Shown here: positions 45,685 through 55,114 of the stretch, piece after piece
Numbering within the stretch: the stretch's first letter is position 1
Layout of the letters: each line of letters starts with the position of its first letter
DNA from: G963663495 sp963663495
Lineage (GTDB): Bacteria > Bacteroidota > Rhodothermia > Rhodothermales > Bin80
DNA: 64,000 bases
Direction of reading: 5' to 3'
Assembly (NCBI GenBank): GCA_963663495.1
Contig: OY760427.1
Coordinates: 5,855,515 to 5,919,514, forward strand
Notes under the pieces: model-generated
Database searches by the model: none
What the model saw: only the letters and a program-made list of their open reading frames with translations
Told to the model about the DNA's origin: nothing
Program-made: the position numbers and the translations under genes

Positions 45685-48144
45685 ATGCCATTATTCCGAG
45701 TCGGATTAGTCTTGCTACTACTATTTGCCGCCGCCTGTACCGGCTCCCGAGAGCTTGCAGAGCCTGCACCAGCACCCAGTGAAAAGGAGGAGGATGACTC
45801 GAAATCTTATGAAGATGTAATCACGGACGAGGTTAAGACGGATTCCGGCCTTTTTGTCGTTCACCGTATTGAAGATAAGCTGCTGTACGAGATACCGGAT
45901 GAGATGCTTGGTGTGGAAGTGCTTCTTGTCAGCCGCATTGCTGCCACGGCCGACGAAGTCGGGTACGGGGGCATGAAGGCCAATACCCAAGTGCTGAGGT
46001 GGGAGCGTCGTGGAGACGATGTGTTGTTGCGCATCGTCAGCCACGAAAACGTTGCTGACGAGGAATTGCCGATATACCAAGCCGTTCGCAATTCAAACTT
46101 TGAGCCGATTCTCCATTCCTTCGAAATTGAAGCCGAAAACGAGGATTCGTCGGCCGTAGTGATTGATGTTACGGACTTGTTCACATCGGATGTGCAGGCT
46201 CTGGGTCTGCAGCAGTTCCGTAGAGAACGTTACAAGGTGCGCAGATTGGACGGGGATCGGACATTCGTGGTGTCCGCGAAGAGCTTCCCCCAAAACGTTG
46301 AAGTACGGCATGTGCTCAGCTATGAGGCCACCGAGCCTCCGAGCAACTCCTCTAGCGGGACTATTTCTGTAGAGATGAATCAGTCAATGATTCTGCTCCC
46401 GGCGGAGCCTATGCAGCCACGACTGTGTGATCGGCGCGTAGGATTTTTCAGCGTCAGATTGACAGATTACGGCCGCGATGCTCAGAAGGCAGAGGAGCGT
46501 TGCTACGTGACACGGTGGCGCCTTGAGCCTTCGGATTCAGCGGCATATGCGCGTGGAGAGTTAGTGGAGCCGGTAAAGCCTATCGTGTATTACATTGATC
46601 CGGCTACGCCGATGAAATGGCGGCCGTATTTGAAGGCTGGTGTGGAAGACTGGAATGCCGCGTTTGAGGAGGCGGGATTCCGCAATGCCATAATTGCCAA
46701 AGATCCACCGACAGTAGAGGAGGATCCTGAGTTCAGCCCGGAGGATGTGCGGTACTCTGTGATCCGCTATTTCTCGTCGGATGTCCAGAATGCGTTTGGG
46801 CCGCATGTGCACGACCCCCGGTCTGGAGAGATACTGGAGAGTGATATTGGGTGGTATCACAACGTGATGAACCTGCTGCGCAACTGGTACTTTGTGCAGA
46901 CTGCTGCTGTGAATCCTGATGCCCGCGGCGTCAAATTCCGCGATGAAGTCATGGGGCGTCTTGTGCGATTTGTTTCTGCGCACGAGGTGGGGCACACGAT
47001 AGGGCTTCCCCACAACTGGGGATCTAGCGTTGCTTATCCGGTTGATTCTTTGCGGTCGCCAACATTCACGGACGCACATGGTACTGCACCGTCCATAATG
47101 GATTATGCCCGCTTTAACTACGTAGCACAACCGGGTGATGGTGTTACAAATCTGATGCCCGATGTCGGGATCTATGATAAGTGGGCCGTCAAGTGGGGCT
47201 ACTCAGTACTGCCCGAGGCAGAAAGCGCCGATGATGAGCGCCTTATGCTAAACGAATGGGTGGTTGAGCGGGCTGGTGACCCGCTATACTTCTACGGGCG
47301 CCAAGGACCACGCATTGATCCCAGATCGCAGAATGAGGATTTGGGAGACGATGCTATGTTGGCCAGCGATTATGGCGTTGCAAATCTAGAGATCATCTTG
47401 GATAGTCTGACGGTATGGACGAGTGAAGAAGCAAAGGACTATGGCGATCTGACAGAGTTGTACAGCCAGGTTACGGGGCAGTGGAGCCGCTATATCGGGC
47501 ACGTTGTGCGAAATGTCGGCGGTTCCCTTGAGAACTTCAAGACGTATGATCAAGAGGGAATTGTGTATGAACCCGTGCCGGCGGAGCGCCAGCGGCGTGC
47601 CATGGAGTGGCTTGATGCGAACATCTTCCAAACGCCAGAATGGCTGTTGAGGAATGATGTGCTTCGTCGCATAGAAGGCGTAGGAGCATTGGATCGCGTG
47701 CGATCTTACCAGACATCGCCCGTCAATACACTGCTTGGTCCGCAGCGGTTTGCCCGTATGATTGAGGCCGAAGCGCTTTCGTCGGACGAAGTGTTCACGG
47801 TATCAGAGATGCTTTCCATGCTCCGGTCCAGCATCTGGACGGAGCTGGGCTCTGCGTCTGCAATCGGGCCGTTCCGGCGGAACCTCCAGCGCATTCATGT
47901 GGCTCGCCTGGAATGGCTAATGACCCAGGAAGTACCACGATTGTCATCTTTTTTCAGTAATGACAAATTGTATACGAACGTTAGCGTAAGTCAGTCCGAT
48001 ATTCGGGCTTATGTTCGGGGTGAGCTGGAGACCATCCAAAGGGATGTTATGCGCGCTCGGCGGCGCACGCGGGACAACATGACGCGGCTGCACTTGGCGG
48101 ACATTGAAGCGCGTATTGAAGCCATACTTGATCCTGAGGATTAG
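45685..48144 (+). CDS. Zinc-dependent metalloprotease, DUF5117/DUF5118 type
   Basis: 819 residues with a lipoprotein signal (MPLFRVGLVLLLLFAAAC, Cys18). It has the DUF5117-like N-domain (DEMLGVEVLLVSRIAATAD, LRWERRGDDVLLRIVSHEN) and the catalytic domain with HEVGHTIGLPHNW near residue 433, the HExxHxxGxxH zinc site, followed by a Met-turn-type SIMDYARFNYVAQPGD. The C-terminal DUF4953-like part is helical. Proteins of this family are periplasmic or surface proteases common in Bacteroidota, substrate unknown. It follows the DUF5103 gene by 66 bp. Confidence 0.9.
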   Translation: MPLFRVGLVLLLLFAAACTGSRELAEPAPAPSEKEEDDSKSYEDVITDEVKTDSGLFVVHRIEDKLLYEIPDEMLGVEVLLVSRIAATADEVGYGGMKANTQVLRWERRGDDVLLRIVSHENVADEELPIYQAVRNSNFEPILHSFEIEAENEDSSAVVIDVTDLFTSDVQALGLQQFRRERYKVRRLDGDRTFVVSAKSFPQNVEVRHVLSYEATEPPSNSSSGTISVEMNQSMILLPAEPMQPRLCDRRVGFFSVRLTDYGRDAQKAEERCYVTRWRLEPSDSAAYARGELVEPVKPIVYYIDPATPMKWRPYLKAGVEDWNAAFEEAGFRNAIIAKDPPTVEEDPEFSPEDVRYSVIRYFSSDVQNAFGPHVHDPRSGEILESDIGWYHNVMNLLRNWYFVQTAAVNPDARGVKFRDEVMGRLVRFVSAHEVGHTIGLPHNWGSSVAYPVDSLRSPTFTDAHGTAPSIMDYARFNYVAQPGDGVTNLMPDVGIYDKWAVKWGYSVLPEAESADDERLMLNEWVVERAGDPLYFYGRQGPRIDPRSQNEDLGDDAMLASDYGVANLEIILDSLTVWTSEEAKDYGDLTELYSQVTGQWSRYIGHVVRNVGGSLENFKTYDQEGIVYEPVPAERQRRAMEWLDANIFQTPEWLLRNDVLRRIEGVGALDRVRSYQTSPVNTLLGPQRFARMIEAEALSSDEVFTVSEMLSMLRSSIWTELGSASAIGPFRRNLQRIHVARLEWLMTQEVPRLSSFFSNDKLYTNVSVSQSDIRAYVRGELETIQRDVMRARRRTRDNMTRLHLADIEARIEAILDPED

Positions 48145-48360
48145 TCGCAGGAGCATCCTGTGCTGATATTGACAGCTTAACCGGCAATTGGTCTGCAGTA
48201 CAAGGGTGGACCAGGCAGTTATCCCTGCACTCTGGAGGCCTATGAGTAGCATGTGCGGAGCGAGCGTCTGCAAGCATCTTCGGTGGTGCAGTAGGTACCC
48301 TCGGGGTGCGCCTTTGAATACCGTCTTCAAGCGCCTGTGCACACTGAGGCCGCATCTGCC

Positions 48361-49374
48361 TTAGCGTACTAGCACGAAGGGGCGGTGGATGTGGCTTTCA
48401 CCGGCGGTCATACGCCAAATGTACACACCCGGGCTTGCCCGGGCGCCGAGGTCCGTCTGACCGTCCCATCGGGCACTGTGGGTACCGGCTCTCTGCAGGC
48501 CATCCTGAAGCGTCGCGACAGGTCGACCTAGGACATCAGCGATTTCCAATCGGGTATTGATATCCTCAGGTAGCGTGTACGCAACCCGTACGGTCTGTCT
48601 GGCCGGGTTAGGCCATGCTGGGCTCAGGCTCAACGTGAGGTCGGGGTGCGGTGTGCCCGAGTCCTCGGTTTTTGTGACCACCGTTGAGTGAATCACAAGG
48701 CCATCCTTGTCGAATGCGACCATCAGGAAACCTTCTTCAGGAGTTATGCCTCGACCAGCGGTGACCATCAGTACTACCTGGCCGGAATATCCGCTTATCT
48801 GAAAATGAAAATGTCCTATAAGATGGCTGTTGTCCGCTGACGTTACTTCGAACGTGTGGGAGCCGAGCGGCAAGCCGCGATAAGCGCCAAAGCGTGCGAA
48901 CGGGAAATTGTTGTAGACTAGTTCAACAATCTCGTTGTTGCTGCGAGGGTTCAGTAGCCGTATATCAATGTGGCCTGCGTCCAGAGCAGCATTCAAACCG
49001 AAGTAGTCTATGATTGAGCGTCTGGCGGTAAACCGGACCTCGGAGCGCACGATGATTTCCAAATTGCCTGGGGTCCCGACAACAGCAACAACATAATTGT
49101 ATCCGAATAGCACTCGGATTGTCCGACTCGCAGGATGGTCATCGGTGCCGGGTATATACGCAGTAACTAAGTGACTGCCGTGGAATACGGGCTTGAGCGA
49201 AGTTGCTGTCAGGTAGGCCATGTTTCGAACCATGGGTATGCCATCAACCGATATTTCGATCTCGTCAACATTGGCAGCATGTACAAACTGTACAAAGGCG
49301 AACGGTTTTGCCCTACTGGTTTGAGGATGCAGCAGGAGCATATGTACTGCGACTACGGCTAACAGGCGTGGCAT
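48361..49374 (-). CDS. Secreted DUF4397-like protein with C-terminal sorting domain
   Basis: 337 residues from ATG 49374 (TTG 49389 is an alternative). The signal peptide is MPRLLAVVAVHMLLLHPQTS. DUF4397-like repeats hold FAFVQFVHAANVDEIEISVD and IDIRLLNPRSNNEIVELVYN. The end is a type IX sorting/FlgD-like domain: PAWPNPARQTVRVAYTLPED, LEIADVLGRPVATLQDG, GVYIWRMTAGESHIHRPFVL. It would be carried across the outer membrane by type IX secretion, consistent with the plug-family gene nearby. Confidence 0.82.
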   Translation of the reverse strand: MPRLLAVVAVHMLLLHPQTSRAKPFAFVQFVHAANVDEIEISVDGIPMVRNMAYLTATSLKPVFHGSHLVTAYIPGTDDHPASRTIRVLFGYNYVVAVVGTPGNLEIIVRSEVRFTARRSIIDYFGLNAALDAGHIDIRLLNPRSNNEIVELVYNNFPFARFGAYRGLPLGSHTFEVTSADNSHLIGHFHFQISGYSGQVVLMVTAGRGITPEEGFLMVAFDKDGLVIHSTVVTKTEDSGTPHPDLTLSLSPAWPNPARQTVRVAYTLPEDINTRLEIADVLGRPVATLQDGLQRAGTHSARWDGQTDLGARASPGVYIWRMTAGESHIHRPFVLVR

Positions 49375-49533
49375 GCGATGCCTGGGCAATTGTTTGGATT
49401 CGCTGATTTGTTAAGGAATGGTTAATTCCAAATCCTGCAAGCGCTTGCAGAAGATTTGCGTGGGAGCGGCTTCATACGGCACGGAGTATCAGGGGTAGAT
49501 TAGTTTTTCATCTAAACCAGTTAGCCTACTATT

Positions 49534-49833
49534 ATGATTGCTAAACGAAGAAGTCCCAAGGGGCGCAGTATCCGCGTCACTTTCAAGCTGCCTGCTGACC
49601 GGGCGACAACATCCGCCTTCGTGGTGGGTTCTTTCAACGATTGGGATTCGGCTCGTCATCCGATGAAGCTGGACAGGTCCAGAAGCTGTTGGACGCGAAA
49701 TATTTCATTCAAGCCCGGGGAGACGATTGAATTCCGGTATCTGGTGGACGGAGGTGAATGGTACAATGACGAGGAAGCCGATGCGTACGTTGCGACTCCG
49801 TTCTTCAGTGAGAATGGAATTCTGGAATTGTAG
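49534..49833 (+). CDS. Small CBM48/isoamylase early-set domain protein
   Basis: 99 residues: IRVTFKLPADRATTSAFVVG, GSFNDWDSARHPMKLDR, RNISFKPGETIEFRYLVDGG and WYNDEEADAYVATPF, the single carbohydrate-binding fold of glycogen-branching enzymes and AMPK beta. Stand-alone copies are common in this phylum; the role is thought to be glycogen or stress related but is not shown. The stop lies 4 bp from the converging spmB-like stop. Confidence 0.85.
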   Translation: MIAKRRSPKGRSIRVTFKLPADRATTSAFVVGSFNDWDSARHPMKLDRSRSCWTRNISFKPGETIEFRYLVDGGEWYNDEEADAYVATPFFSENGILEL

Positions 49834-49837
49834 CAGG

Positions 49838-50380
49838 CTATCCGAATAGCAGTAGCACTACATAGACAGCCGCGAACATCGCGAAAATATCCGCGATGAG
49901 CCCGGCGGGTACTGCATGCCGTGTCTTGCGGACATGGACGGCCCCGAAGTACACGGCGATGACGTAGAATGTTGTTTCTGTGGAACCGAACATGGTGGCA
50001 GCCATCTTTACTAGGATGGAGTCTTCGCCGTACTGACTGATCATATCCAGGACGATCGCTGCGGAACCTGACCCTGTCAGCGGTCGGACGATTCCCATAG
50101 GGATGACCTCCGCTGGTATATTGATCCAGGACAGCACCGGGCGGAGTCCGTCAATCAGGAATTCCAGTGCACCGCTTGCTCGGAACATAGCGATTGCGAA
50201 CAGGATAGCCACGAGGTATGGAATGATCGTGATAGCTACGTTGAATCCTTCCTTGGCGCCTTCCACAAACACCTCGTAGACACGCACCTTCCGGATCATG
50301 CCGTAGAGTGGAAATCCTACGATTATGAGCGGCAGCACGAAGGCGGCGGCGTAATCAATTATGAGGCGGAGAATGTTCAT
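49838..50380 (-). CDS. SpmB-like nucleoside-recognition membrane protein
   Basis: 180 residues with five hydrophobic segments: LIIDYAAAFVLPLIIVGFPL, FNVAITIIPYLVAILFAIAM, the Gate-domain signature VIPMGIVRPLTGSGSAA, STETTFYVIAVYFGAVHVRK, IADIFAMFAAVYVVLLLFG. It pairs with the SpmA-like gene 2 bp upstream. In spore formers the pair takes part in core dehydration; in non-sporulating bacteria the pair is also common and the transported molecule is unknown. Confidence 0.88.
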   Translation of the reverse strand: MNILRLIIDYAAAFVLPLIIVGFPLYGMIRKVRVYEVFVEGAKEGFNVAITIIPYLVAILFAIAMFRASGALEFLIDGLRPVLSWINIPAEVIPMGIVRPLTGSGSAAIVLDMISQYGEDSILVKMAATMFGSTETTFYVIAVYFGAVHVRKTRHAVPAGLIADIFAMFAAVYVVLLLFG

Positions 50381-50382
50381 GG

Positions 50383-51354
50383 TCAGTCGGTAGCACCGGG
50401 ATCGGATGCGCGGTATCGTCGCAGGCGCCCGAGCAGCTTGGCGGCTGTAATGGCGACGATCAGTGATAGGGTTGTGGTTATCAGGATTGAGAAGAACAAC
50501 TGGTTTACATGCAGCCCCATGATGGCCACTAGCAGGACGGGGGGGACGATCTGAACGCTTGCCGTATTCATGGCCAACAGCATGACCATGGAGTTTGTGG
50601 CAGTGTTGGGCACAGGGTTCAGGGTTTGCAGTTCCTGCATAGCCTTGATTCCGAGCGGTGTGGCTGCGTTGCCAAGGCCGAGCATGTTGGCGCTGAGGTT
50701 CAGCACGATAAGGCCAAATGCGGGATGGTCGTCCGGGACTTCAGGGAATAGGGGACGCAGCAGCGGCTGCGTCAAGCGTACAAGTGCGTAGAGGATGCCG
50801 GATGCTTCGGCAATTTTGAGAAGGCCCAGCCAAAGAGCTAGGCCGCCGATCAGGCTAAGAGCAATGGTGACCGCTGTCTCGGCAAATTCAATTGCTGCTT
50901 GGGCAATTGCGTTGAGCTTAACCCAGCGTACGGGTTCGAATTGCATAGCGGTAGTCCATTGGTTGGCTCCGACGGGGGGTTCTGGTCCTGTCACTGCTCC
51001 TGCCAAGTCGTCGGATCGTCGGGAAGTGCTGCTACGAATCGTGGCCAGCGGCTCTGGGAGCTTCTCGCCATCCGCAAAGCGCAGCTGCCTGCCGCGTTCT
51101 GTCTGAATCAGGATGCCATCGTATCGGGATGCGGGCTTGTCGCTTGAGGCGTAAAGCGACCGGTATACGGTGCTATCCAGTACAACCGCTATGTCTTGGC
51201 GCCGCGCGTCGTTGTCATATCCGTCAGAAAAGTGCACCTCCACTGGTAGTGCACTGCCGTTGCGGTACGTGTCAGCAGCAAAATCACGTATATCACCAAC
51301 TAGCGCGAAGATAAGGCTAACAACAATGAGCCCTCCCCAGATGTAATTCAGCAC
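50383..51354 (-). CDS. SpmA-like nucleoside-recognition membrane protein
   Basis: 323 residues. A first helix (MLNYIWGGLIVVSLIFALVG), a hydrophilic insert of about 100 residues, then the Gate domain (AETAVTIALSLIGGLALWLG, LIVLNLSANMLGLGNAATPL, GIKAMQELQ, NSMVMLLAMNTASVQIVPPV). The motif LSANMLGLGNAATPLG is diagnostic. The two genes are probably translated together. Confidence 0.88.
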   Translation of the reverse strand: MLNYIWGGLIVVSLIFALVGDIRDFAADTYRNGSALPVEVHFSDGYDNDARRQDIAVVLDSTVYRSLYASSDKPASRYDGILIQTERGRQLRFADGEKLPEPLATIRSSTSRRSDDLAGAVTGPEPPVGANQWTTAMQFEPVRWVKLNAIAQAAIEFAETAVTIALSLIGGLALWLGLLKIAEASGILYALVRLTQPLLRPLFPEVPDDHPAFGLIVLNLSANMLGLGNAATPLGIKAMQELQTLNPVPNTATNSMVMLLAMNTASVQIVPPVLLVAIMGLHVNQLFFSILITTTLSLIVAITAAKLLGRLRRYRASDPGATD

Positions 51355-51726
51355 GGGTGTTTCATTTTCGGTTGGAATAATGGTGGCACCGTGTGCGCTC
51401 GTGGCCTTGCAAGGTTATCCAAAAGCTCATACGCGTGTCGGATCGCTATTCCAGGAATCGTGGGTTGAATAGGAATGTCTCCGCATTATACGGTAAAACG
51501 GATGCGGTTAAACATGGAGTGGTTCCCATGTGCTCCATAGTTCATGCCGGGTTATTTGGCAGGTACCCTGTTTGACGGGAAATGATTGGGTGAAAATGGT
51601 CGTGGCTTTCCAAATACTGGAGATCGAAATGGAATTGGAGCGGGCGCTGCTACACCGGGTCGGGTCCAAGCCAACGGACAGGCCTTTGGTTTGTATTTTG
51701 CCGAACCATAAATCCGGTAGGAACCT
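51355..51726. other. Intergenic region before the methyltransferase gene
   Basis: Divergent promoters for the SpmA gene and the methyltransferase gene should lie here. No gene is supported. Confidence 0.45.
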
Positions 51727-52566
51727 TTGCTTAAAGTACCCGCTACGTCTTGTCTCGTTTTACTGTTGTCAGACGAATCAGCCTACGAAGGCTCCACGGC
51801 TAAGCGGCTTTTTACCGCTGTGGATCTGTCCGAGGGCCAGCCCATGGTGGAGCTCTTGGGTGAAGACTGGGAGCGGGCGGTGGAGGAGGTGATGAATCGA
51901 AAGTTTGGTGTTCGCCACCTATGCCATCAGTACTTGGCGGAGTATCCGGATGCTCAGGTTTTGGTATTGGGTGGTGGGTTGGATCCGTTCTCAATTGATA
52001 TTGCGGAATGTTATCCCGCTACAACGGTGTTCGATGTGGACATGGCAAACTTGGACATCAAGCAGCAAATCAATGATAGTCTTGGTGGTCCGGATGTGCG
52101 GTTTTGTATCGCCGATTTGGCGGACGTTGAAAGTGTAGTGGCTGTGCTTGAGGCTCAAGGGTGGGATGCTGGCACACCTACCCTATTGATTGCTGAAGGC
52201 ATTTCGTATTACGTGCCCAAGCCAGTCTTTATTACGACGTTGCGGGCTTTGCGCACTTCCTCGGGTGCGCTAGTGTTTGAGCATTCCCTTCCATCGGAAG
52301 AGTTGACGGAGCAGGATGCACGTGAGATTTCCGACAGATTTTACGGGCAGCTTCAGGATTTGCTGGAGATGCCATTCCCGCTGCAGCGATACGGTGCAGC
52401 GGACATGGTCCACTTATCTGTGCGGTTAGGTGGCCGGCTGACGCAAACGCTCAGCTCGCATGATTTGGAGCTTGGGCGTACTGGTGAGGCCGCTTTTTCG
52501 GTGAATCCTGGTGATGGTGTCATCCGCGTTTCCATGATACGCTTCCGCTGTGGAGACTCGAACTAG
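51727..52566 (+). CDS. LCM-family SAM-dependent methyltransferase
   Basis: 279 residues from TTG 51727, the first possible start after an in-frame stop at 51718. FGVRHLCHQYLAEYPDAQVL, VLGGGLDPFSIDIAECYP (SAM site), VFDVDMANLDIKQ and TLLIAEGISYYVPKPVF follow the leucine carboxyl methyltransferase-like pattern of a broad family acting on small molecules or polyketides. The last codons (RFRCGDSN) overlap a stretch resembling a CRISPR repeat, and the gene ends 26 bp before the first clear repeat. No functional link to CRISPR is implied. Confidence 0.8.
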   Translation: MLKVPATSCLVLLLSDESAYEGSTAKRLFTAVDLSEGQPMVELLGEDWERAVEEVMNRKFGVRHLCHQYLAEYPDAQVLVLGGGLDPFSIDIAECYPATTVFDVDMANLDIKQQINDSLGGPDVRFCIADLADVESVVAVLEAQGWDAGTPTLLIAEGISYYVPKPVFITTLRALRTSSGALVFEHSLPSEELTEQDAREISDRFYGQLQDLLEMPFPLQRYGAADMVHLSVRLGGRLTQTLSSHDLELGRTGEAAFSVNPGDGVIRVSMIRFRCGDSN

Positions 52567-52592
52567 GTCTACGATTCCACAGCCATTGAGCA

Positions 52593-54977
52593 GCCTCAAT
52601 GAGGCCGGAGCGTTTCCGCTCCGGAGACCTGGCTTTGGCCGGTTTGCCGAGAATGTCAACAACCTGCTTCAATGAGGCCGAAGCGTTTCCGCTCCGGAGA
52701 CATGAGCTCGGTGGAACCGGACGCAACGCGCTGGGCTCCGGGGCTTCAATGAGGCCGAAGCGTTTCCGCTCCGGAGACCCCTCCCACTCCTGGGAGTCTG
52801 GATAATACGTGAGCGCGCTTCAATGAGGCCGAAGCGTTTCCGCTCCGGAGACTGGGCTAGTGTGTGCGTAAGCATAGATCCATAATAAGGCTTCAATGAG
52901 GCCGAAGCGTTTCCGCTCCGGAGACACGCATACGCTCGGGCGGAGCTGGTGAGGGACTGGTCCGCTTCAATGAGGCCGAAGCGTTTCCGCTCCGGAGACA
53001 CTCTCCAAAACACGCTGAACAATCAGATGCACATAGCTTCAATGAGGCCGAAGCGTTTCCGCTCCGGAGACATCCGGATCCAGCACCTCGCTGGATGTGC
53101 GGACCGTCCGCTTCAATGAGGCCGAAGCGTTTCCGCTCCGGAGACCAGGAATTGTCCTGTCTGTGAGGCCCAGTTAAACGGGCAGCTTCAATGAGGCCGA
53201 AGCGTTTCCGCTCCGGAGACTCGCAAAATTTTCCGATCAGAGGCCGGTTTTGCCCAAAGCTTCAATGAGGCCGAAGCGTTTCCGCTCCGGAGACGACTTA
53301 CTGGTGCATGCTCTCCCTCCGCTACCCAAAGCTTCAATGAGGCCGAAGCGTTTCCGCTCCGGAGACTACGTGTGCCCTAGCTGTTACGTCCCGCCAGAAC
53401 CCGCTTCAATGAGGCCGAAGCGTTTCCGCTCCGGAGACTCGTGTTCCGGTTGCTGTCACGTCCACCGACTCCGTTGCTTCAATGAGGCCGAAGCGTTTCC
53501 GCTCCGGAGACGACTTACTGGTGCATGCTCTCCCTCCGCTACCCAAAGCTTCAATGAGGCCGAAGCGTTTCCGCTCCGGAGACTACGTGTGCCCTAGCTG
53601 TTACGTCCCGCCAGAACCCGCTTCAATGAGGCCGAAGCGTTTCCGCTCCGGAGACACCAGATCGCCTACGGCAACAACTGTAGGCGTCAACGGCTTCAAT
53701 GAGGCCGAAGCGTTTCCGCTCCGGAGACCTGTTGCCCCCGCGCCCAATAGCGAGGGGTCATTACTGCTTCAATGAGGCCGAAGCGTTTCCGCTCCGGAGA
53801 CTTTGCTTCCAGGTATTTTTCGGTTTGCCCAGTCAGCCGGCTTCAATGAGGCCGAAGCGTTTCCGCTCCGGAGACCTGCCTCAACCTGTTTACTTTTTAG
53901 ACATTCAAGCTCTCGCTTCAATGAGGCCGAAGCGTTTCCGCTCCGGAGACCTCACGTTCTTTGGGGCGACAGCACTCTGCAGCGAGAGCGCTTCAATGAG
54001 GCCGAAGCGTTTCCGCTCCGGAGACTTGCCCCAGTCTGGGAAGGTGTCACGTTGATAAACGACGCTTCAATGAGGCCGAAGCGTTTCCGCTCCGGAGACA
54101 AGCTTACTGCGGACGAACTCCAGCGCCCGATCACCGCTTCAATGAGGCCGAAGCGTTTCCGCTCCGGAGACGGGGGAGCTACGGCGAAAGCGTGTCAACT
54201 ACTACGAGAAGCTTCAATGAGGCCGAAGCGTTTCCGCTCCGGAGACTAACCGCCCCCATACGATTCTTGTTAAAGGGTATCCGGCTTCAATGAGGCCGAA
54301 GCGTTTCCGCTCCGGAGACAATATGGATGACAGACATAACGAGCCGGTTTCTGCGGCTTCAATGAGGCCGAAGCGTTTCCGCTCCGGAGACTGCCTAAGC
54401 ACTCAATCCTGCCCGTGCTCCATATCAGCTTCAATGAGGCCGAAGCGTTTCCGCTCCGGAGACACTGATAGATCCCTACCCAAATGTTGATCCAATCCAA
54501 GCTTCAATGAGGCCGAAGCGTTTCCGCTCCGGAGACCGATTTACCCCCGATTTACCCAGTAAAAATGCGCTTGCTTCAATGAGGCCGAAGCGTTTCCGCT
54601 CCGGAGACGCGAAGGGTGGACATATGACCTAGATGGCCGCCCCATGCTTCAATGAGGCCGAAGCGTTTCCGCTCCGGAGACGCTGCAGCGCCGGCAAGAG
54701 TTCAAGCTCGCGCAACTGCTTCAATGAGGCCGAAGCGTTTCCGCTCCGGAGACTAGCTGGCTCGCCAAAAAGCTCGACTGGGTCGAGAAACTCGCTTCAA
54801 TGAGGCCGAAGCGTTTCCGCTCCGGAGACCGTAGCATCCTGATGCTGCTTGGTGTGATGATGGTGATGCTTCAATGAGGCCGAAGCGTTTCCGCTCCGGA
54901 GACCGTAGCATCCTGATGCTGCTTGGTGTGATGATGGTGATGCTTCAATGAGGCCGAAGCGTTTCCGCTCCGGAGAC
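52593..54977 (-). CRISPR. CRISPR array, main part, 33 repeats of 36 bp
   Basis: The repeat starts GCTTCAATGAGGCCGAAGCG and ends CCGCTCCGGAGAC on the plus strand; read on the minus strand it ends in ATTGAAGC, close to the usual 3' end ATTGAAAC, so transcription is probably leftward with the leader to the right. Spacers are 35-38 bp. The inner part folds as a stem (CCGGAGCG/CGCTTCGG) with a GAAA loop. Only the first repeat (52593) is degenerate, fitting a leader-distal end. Two spacers are present twice as a block (53295-53402 and 53512-53619), and one spacer occurs twice in a row (54830-54867, 54904-54941). No cas genes lie in the window. Confidence 0.97.
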
Positions 54978-55010
54978 CCTGATTGCGGACTACACTGTCA
55001 GGTATCTATG

Positions 55011-55018
55011 TGCGCTTC
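55011..55018. repeat. 8-bp target duplication of the IS256-like element
   Basis: TGCGCTTC here and at 61404-61411: the last 3 bases of a spacer plus the first 5 of a repeat. Removing the element restores a normal 36-bp spacer (54978-55013) and repeat. Confidence 0.92.
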
Positions 55019-55114
55019 GGCATGGTGCCAGATTTAGTTGGCTTATAAAACGAGGGTCGCGAATGTTTAGGAGTATTCGGAGCCTTTTACACGAGCCAAT
55101 TATTTTCTTCCAAG

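Noticed and set aside
51393..51892. Short plus-strand frames before the methyltransferase
   Set aside because: They overlap the true methyltransferase frame or show no protein character.
53250..54249. Long frames through the CRISPR array (MRPKRFRSGD repeats)
   Set aside because: They are the translated 36-bp repeat and spacers, not proteins.
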